Shown here: piece after piece, positions 4,794-6,532 of the stretch
Position numbering within the stretch: the stretch's first letter is position 1
Layout: the number at the start of each line of letters is the position of its first letter
Assembly (NCBI GenBank): GCA_003135255.1
Contig: PLAX01000091.1
Span: 2,745-9,276, forward strand
Origin: Candidatus Dormiibacterota bacterium
GTDB lineage: Bacteria; Chloroflexota; Dormibacteria; Aeolococcales; Aeolococcaceae
Direction: 5' to 3'
DNA length: 6,532 nucleotides
Made by a program: the position numbers and the translations under genes
The notes under the pieces: model-generated
Told to the model about the DNA's origin: nothing
Seen by the model: only the letters and a program-made list of their open reading frames with translations
The model's database searches: none

Positions 4794-6532
4794 TCAGACC
4801 AGCTCCTTGATCCGCTGGGCGACCACCTCGGGCACCACCTCGGAGAGCTCCTCCACGCTCGCCTGCCCGATGGCCTCGACGGTGCCGAAGCGGCGGAGCA
4901 GGGCGCGCTTGCGCACCGGCCCGAGGCCGGGGACGACGTCGAGCCGGGAGCGCAGCGCCGACCTGGCCCGCCGGGCGCGGTGCTGGGTGATGGCGAAGCG
5001 ATGGGCCTCGTCGCGGACCCTCTGGACCAGGAAGAGGGTGGGCGATTCCCGGGGCAGCACGATCGGCTCGGGGTCGTCGGGACGGAAGAGCTCCTCGTTG
5101 CGCTTGGCCAGGCCAAAGACGGGCACGTTCCCCAGCCCCAGCTCGAGGAGGACGCCCCGGGCCGCGCCGAGCTGGCCCTTGCCCCCGTCGATGAGGAGGA
5201 GGTCGGGGAGCGCGGCAAAGCTCTCCTCGGGCCGAGCCCTGCCCCGGCGGGCTTCGTCGGCGACCGCGCCCTGCCCATCGCCGGCATCCGGATCGGGGCG
5301 GTCCTCCGCGCCGTTGCTGCCGTCGGGATCGGCGACCGGGATGTCGCCGTCCGCCTCCTCCTGGAGGGCACGGAGATGGCGGGCGAATCGGCGCCGGAGC
5401 GTCTCCGCCATGGAGGCGAAGTCGTCGGCGCCCTCCACCGTCTTGATCCCGAAATGCCGGTAGTGGCCGGGACGGGGCCGGCCGTCCTCGAAGACGACCA
5501 TCGAGCCCACCGAGTTGGTGCCCATGGTGTTGCTGATGTCGTAGCACTCGATCCGGCGCGGCGGGCCGTCGAGGTCGAGGCGGGCGGCGAGGTCGGCGAG
5601 CAGCGCCTCGGTCCGCTCCGCATCGAAGTCCTCGACGACGCGGCGCTGGCGCAGCGTGGCGAGCGCCGTCTCGCGAGCGCGCTCCACCAGCCGGCGCAGC
5701 TCGCCCCGCTGCGGGACCCGGACGTCAACCGGGCCGCCGCGTTCGCCGGAGAGGAAGTCGGCGATCTCGTCCAGGTCCTCCGCCGCGTCCGAGGCCAGGA
5801 TGGTCCGGGGGAGCTGGGGTGACCCGCCGTAGAACTGGGGGAGGAAGGCGCTCAGGCACTCGGCCGGCGAGCGGTCGGCGACACCCTCGACCTCGTGGGT
5901 CTCCGAGCCGATCACCCGGCCGCCTCGGACGGTGAGCACCGCCGCCATCCCCCGCCCCGCCTCGACGACGATGGCGACGGCGTCGTGGTCTCCGCGCCGG
6001 CCGCTCAGGACGTCCTGCCGCTCGCTGATCCGGTCGATGGCCCGGAGACGATCGCGGAAGCGCGCCGCCAGCTCGTAGTCGAGGGAGGTCGCGGCCTCCT
6101 CCATCTGCCCGCGCAGCTCGTCGGCGAGCACGGGGCTCCGCCCCTCCATGAAGGTCTCGACCTGCTCCAGGAGATGGGCGTACCCGGCCTCGTCGATCCG
6201 CCCCTCGCAGGGCCCGCTGCAGCGCCGGATGTGGTAGTCGAGGCAGACCCGGCCCCTCCGGAAGACCTCGTCACCGCAGGTGCGGAAGGGGAAGATGGTG
6301 CGCAGCGAGCGGACCGTGGTGCGGAGTGACTGGGCGCTCGTGTACGGACCGAAGTAGCGCGCCCCGTCGCGCTGCACCCGGCGCGTGTAGTAGGGCCGGG
6401 GAAAGAGCGTCGCACGCTGACCCGCCTCGCCCCGGGGCGCCCGCAGCTTCTCCCTGGCCGTCCCGGGGGCGTGAGCGTCCGGCGTGCCCGGCGCCGGGAT
6501 CTTTAGGTAGAGATAGTTCTTGTCATCTTTGA
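4794..6532 (-). CDS. uvrC: UvrABC excinuclease subunit C, 5' end cut by window edge
   Basis: UvrC makes both incisions flanking a DNA lesion after loading by UvrA and UvrB, in nucleotide excision repair. The visible 578 residues begin in the conserved DDKNYLYLKI motif. By comparison with E. coli UvrC, about 95-100 residues are missing, including most of the GIY-YIG nuclease that cuts 3' of the damage. Residue numbers are within the fragment. Four cysteines at 85, 96, 104 and 108 match the iron-sulfur cluster ligands known in E. coli UvrC. A UVR domain follows (about 135-170). The RNase H-like 5' nuclease keeps its triad: Asp331 in ECYDIS, Asp448 in LIDGGKGQ and His510 in RDEAHRFAI. Tandem helix-hairpin-helix motifs close the protein (about 528-578). 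An A/P/G/R-rich insert (12-42) and an acidic linker (about 389-440) are unusual. The frame is uninterrupted. Confidence 0.96.
   Translation of the reverse strand, partial: KDDKNYLYLKIPAPGTPDAHAPGTAREKLRAPRGEAGQRATLFPRPYYTRRVQRDGARYFGPYTSAQSLRTTVRSLRTIFPFRTCGDEVFRRGRVCLDYHIRRCSGPCEGRIDEAGYAHLLEQVETFMEGRSPVLADELRGQMEEAATSLDYELAARFRDRLRAIDRISERQDVLSGRRGDHDAVAIVVEAGRGMAAVLTVRGGRVIGSETHEVEGVADRSPAECLSAFLPQFYGGSPQLPRTILASDAAEDLDEIADFLSGERGGPVDVRVPQRGELRRLVERARETALATLRQRRVVEDFDAERTEALLADLAARLDLDGPPRRIECYDISNTMGTNSVGSMVVFEDGRPRPGHYRHFGIKTVEGADDFASMAETLRRRFARHLRALQEEADGDIPVADPDGSNGAEDRPDPDAGDGQGAVADEARRGRARPEESFAALPDLLLIDGGKGQLGAARGVLLELGLGNVPVFGLAKRNEELFRPDDPEPIVLPRESPTLFLVQRVRDEAHRFAITQHRARRARSALRSRLDVVPGLGPVRKRALLRRFGTVEAIGQASVEELSEVVPEVVAQRIKELV
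5211..5366 (-). other. Acidic low-complexity linker inside UvrC
   Basis: This part of uvrC encodes about 52 residues rich in Asp, Gly, Ala, Pro and Arg, including a PDPDAGDGQG stretch. It lies between the first catalytic Asp of the RNase H-like nuclease and the LIDGGKGQ motif. Many UvrC proteins have only a short connector here. The reading frame stays open and conserved motifs flank it, so it is an in-frame insertion and not a frameshift. Confidence 0.6.
6405..6497 (-). other. Ala/Pro/Gly/Arg-rich insert inside UvrC
   Basis: This part of uvrC encodes 31 residues between DDKNYLYLKI and FPRPYYTRR. UvrC proteins usually have about five residues there, so some 25 are extra. It falls at the junction between the GIY-YIG nuclease and the cysteine-rich region. 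Both flanks are in frame and well conserved. Confidence 0.6.

Noticed and set aside
4709..5728. Upstream continuation of the rapZ frame through uvrC, giving a 622-residue protein
   Set aside because: The extension overlaps conserved UvrC sequence in another frame and is low-complexity (Ser, Arg, Pro, Ala). RapZ homology begins only near residue 10 of the 282-residue form.
4773..5822. Plus-strand open frame of 349 codons opposite uvrC
   Set aside because: It is a mirror of the uvrC codon pattern and shows no domain.

Overview
This window is a very GC-rich stretch of bacterial chromosome. Every supported gene lies on the minus strand, so transcription runs from the high to the low coordinates. 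The order in transcription is uvrC (5' end off the window), rapZ, whiA, gap, pgk and tpiA (3' end off the window). This is the conserved 'uvrC-rapZ-(yvcK)-whiA-gap-pgk-tpi' neighbourhood of Gram-positive lineages. WhiA, the GC-rich codon use and the gene order point to an actinobacterium or a related GC-rich lineage such as Chloroflexota/Dormibacterota. The sequence alone does not settle which, and several proteins are divergent.

Region by region: bases 4794-6532 encode UvrC, the incision nuclease of nucleotide excision repair, without roughly its first 100 residues. Bases 3860-4708 encode RapZ, an 85-nt gap downstream of uvrC, and 2836-3846 encode WhiA directly behind it. The yvcK gene usually found between rapZ and whiA is absent. 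A 197-nt spacer (2639-2835) separates the upstream genes from the lower-glycolysis block: gap (1631-2638), pgk (395-1582) and tpiA (1-398). gap has a strong Shine-Dalgarno. A perfect 7-bp hairpin covers the gap stop codon, and pgk and tpiA overlap by four bases.

How the genes fit together: tpiA, gap and pgk encode three adjacent steps of triose-phosphate metabolism and are presumably co-expressed. RapZ and WhiA are regulatory proteins that commonly travel with this block. UvrC is a DNA-repair passenger common at this locus.

I see no previously undescribed system, mobile element, CRISPR array or RNA gene. The points worth a second look are the missing yvcK, an unusual RapZ Walker A motif (Ser/Thr replaced by Ala), low-complexity insertions in UvrC and WhiA, the hairpin at the gap stop, and a possible leaderless promoter for rapZ.
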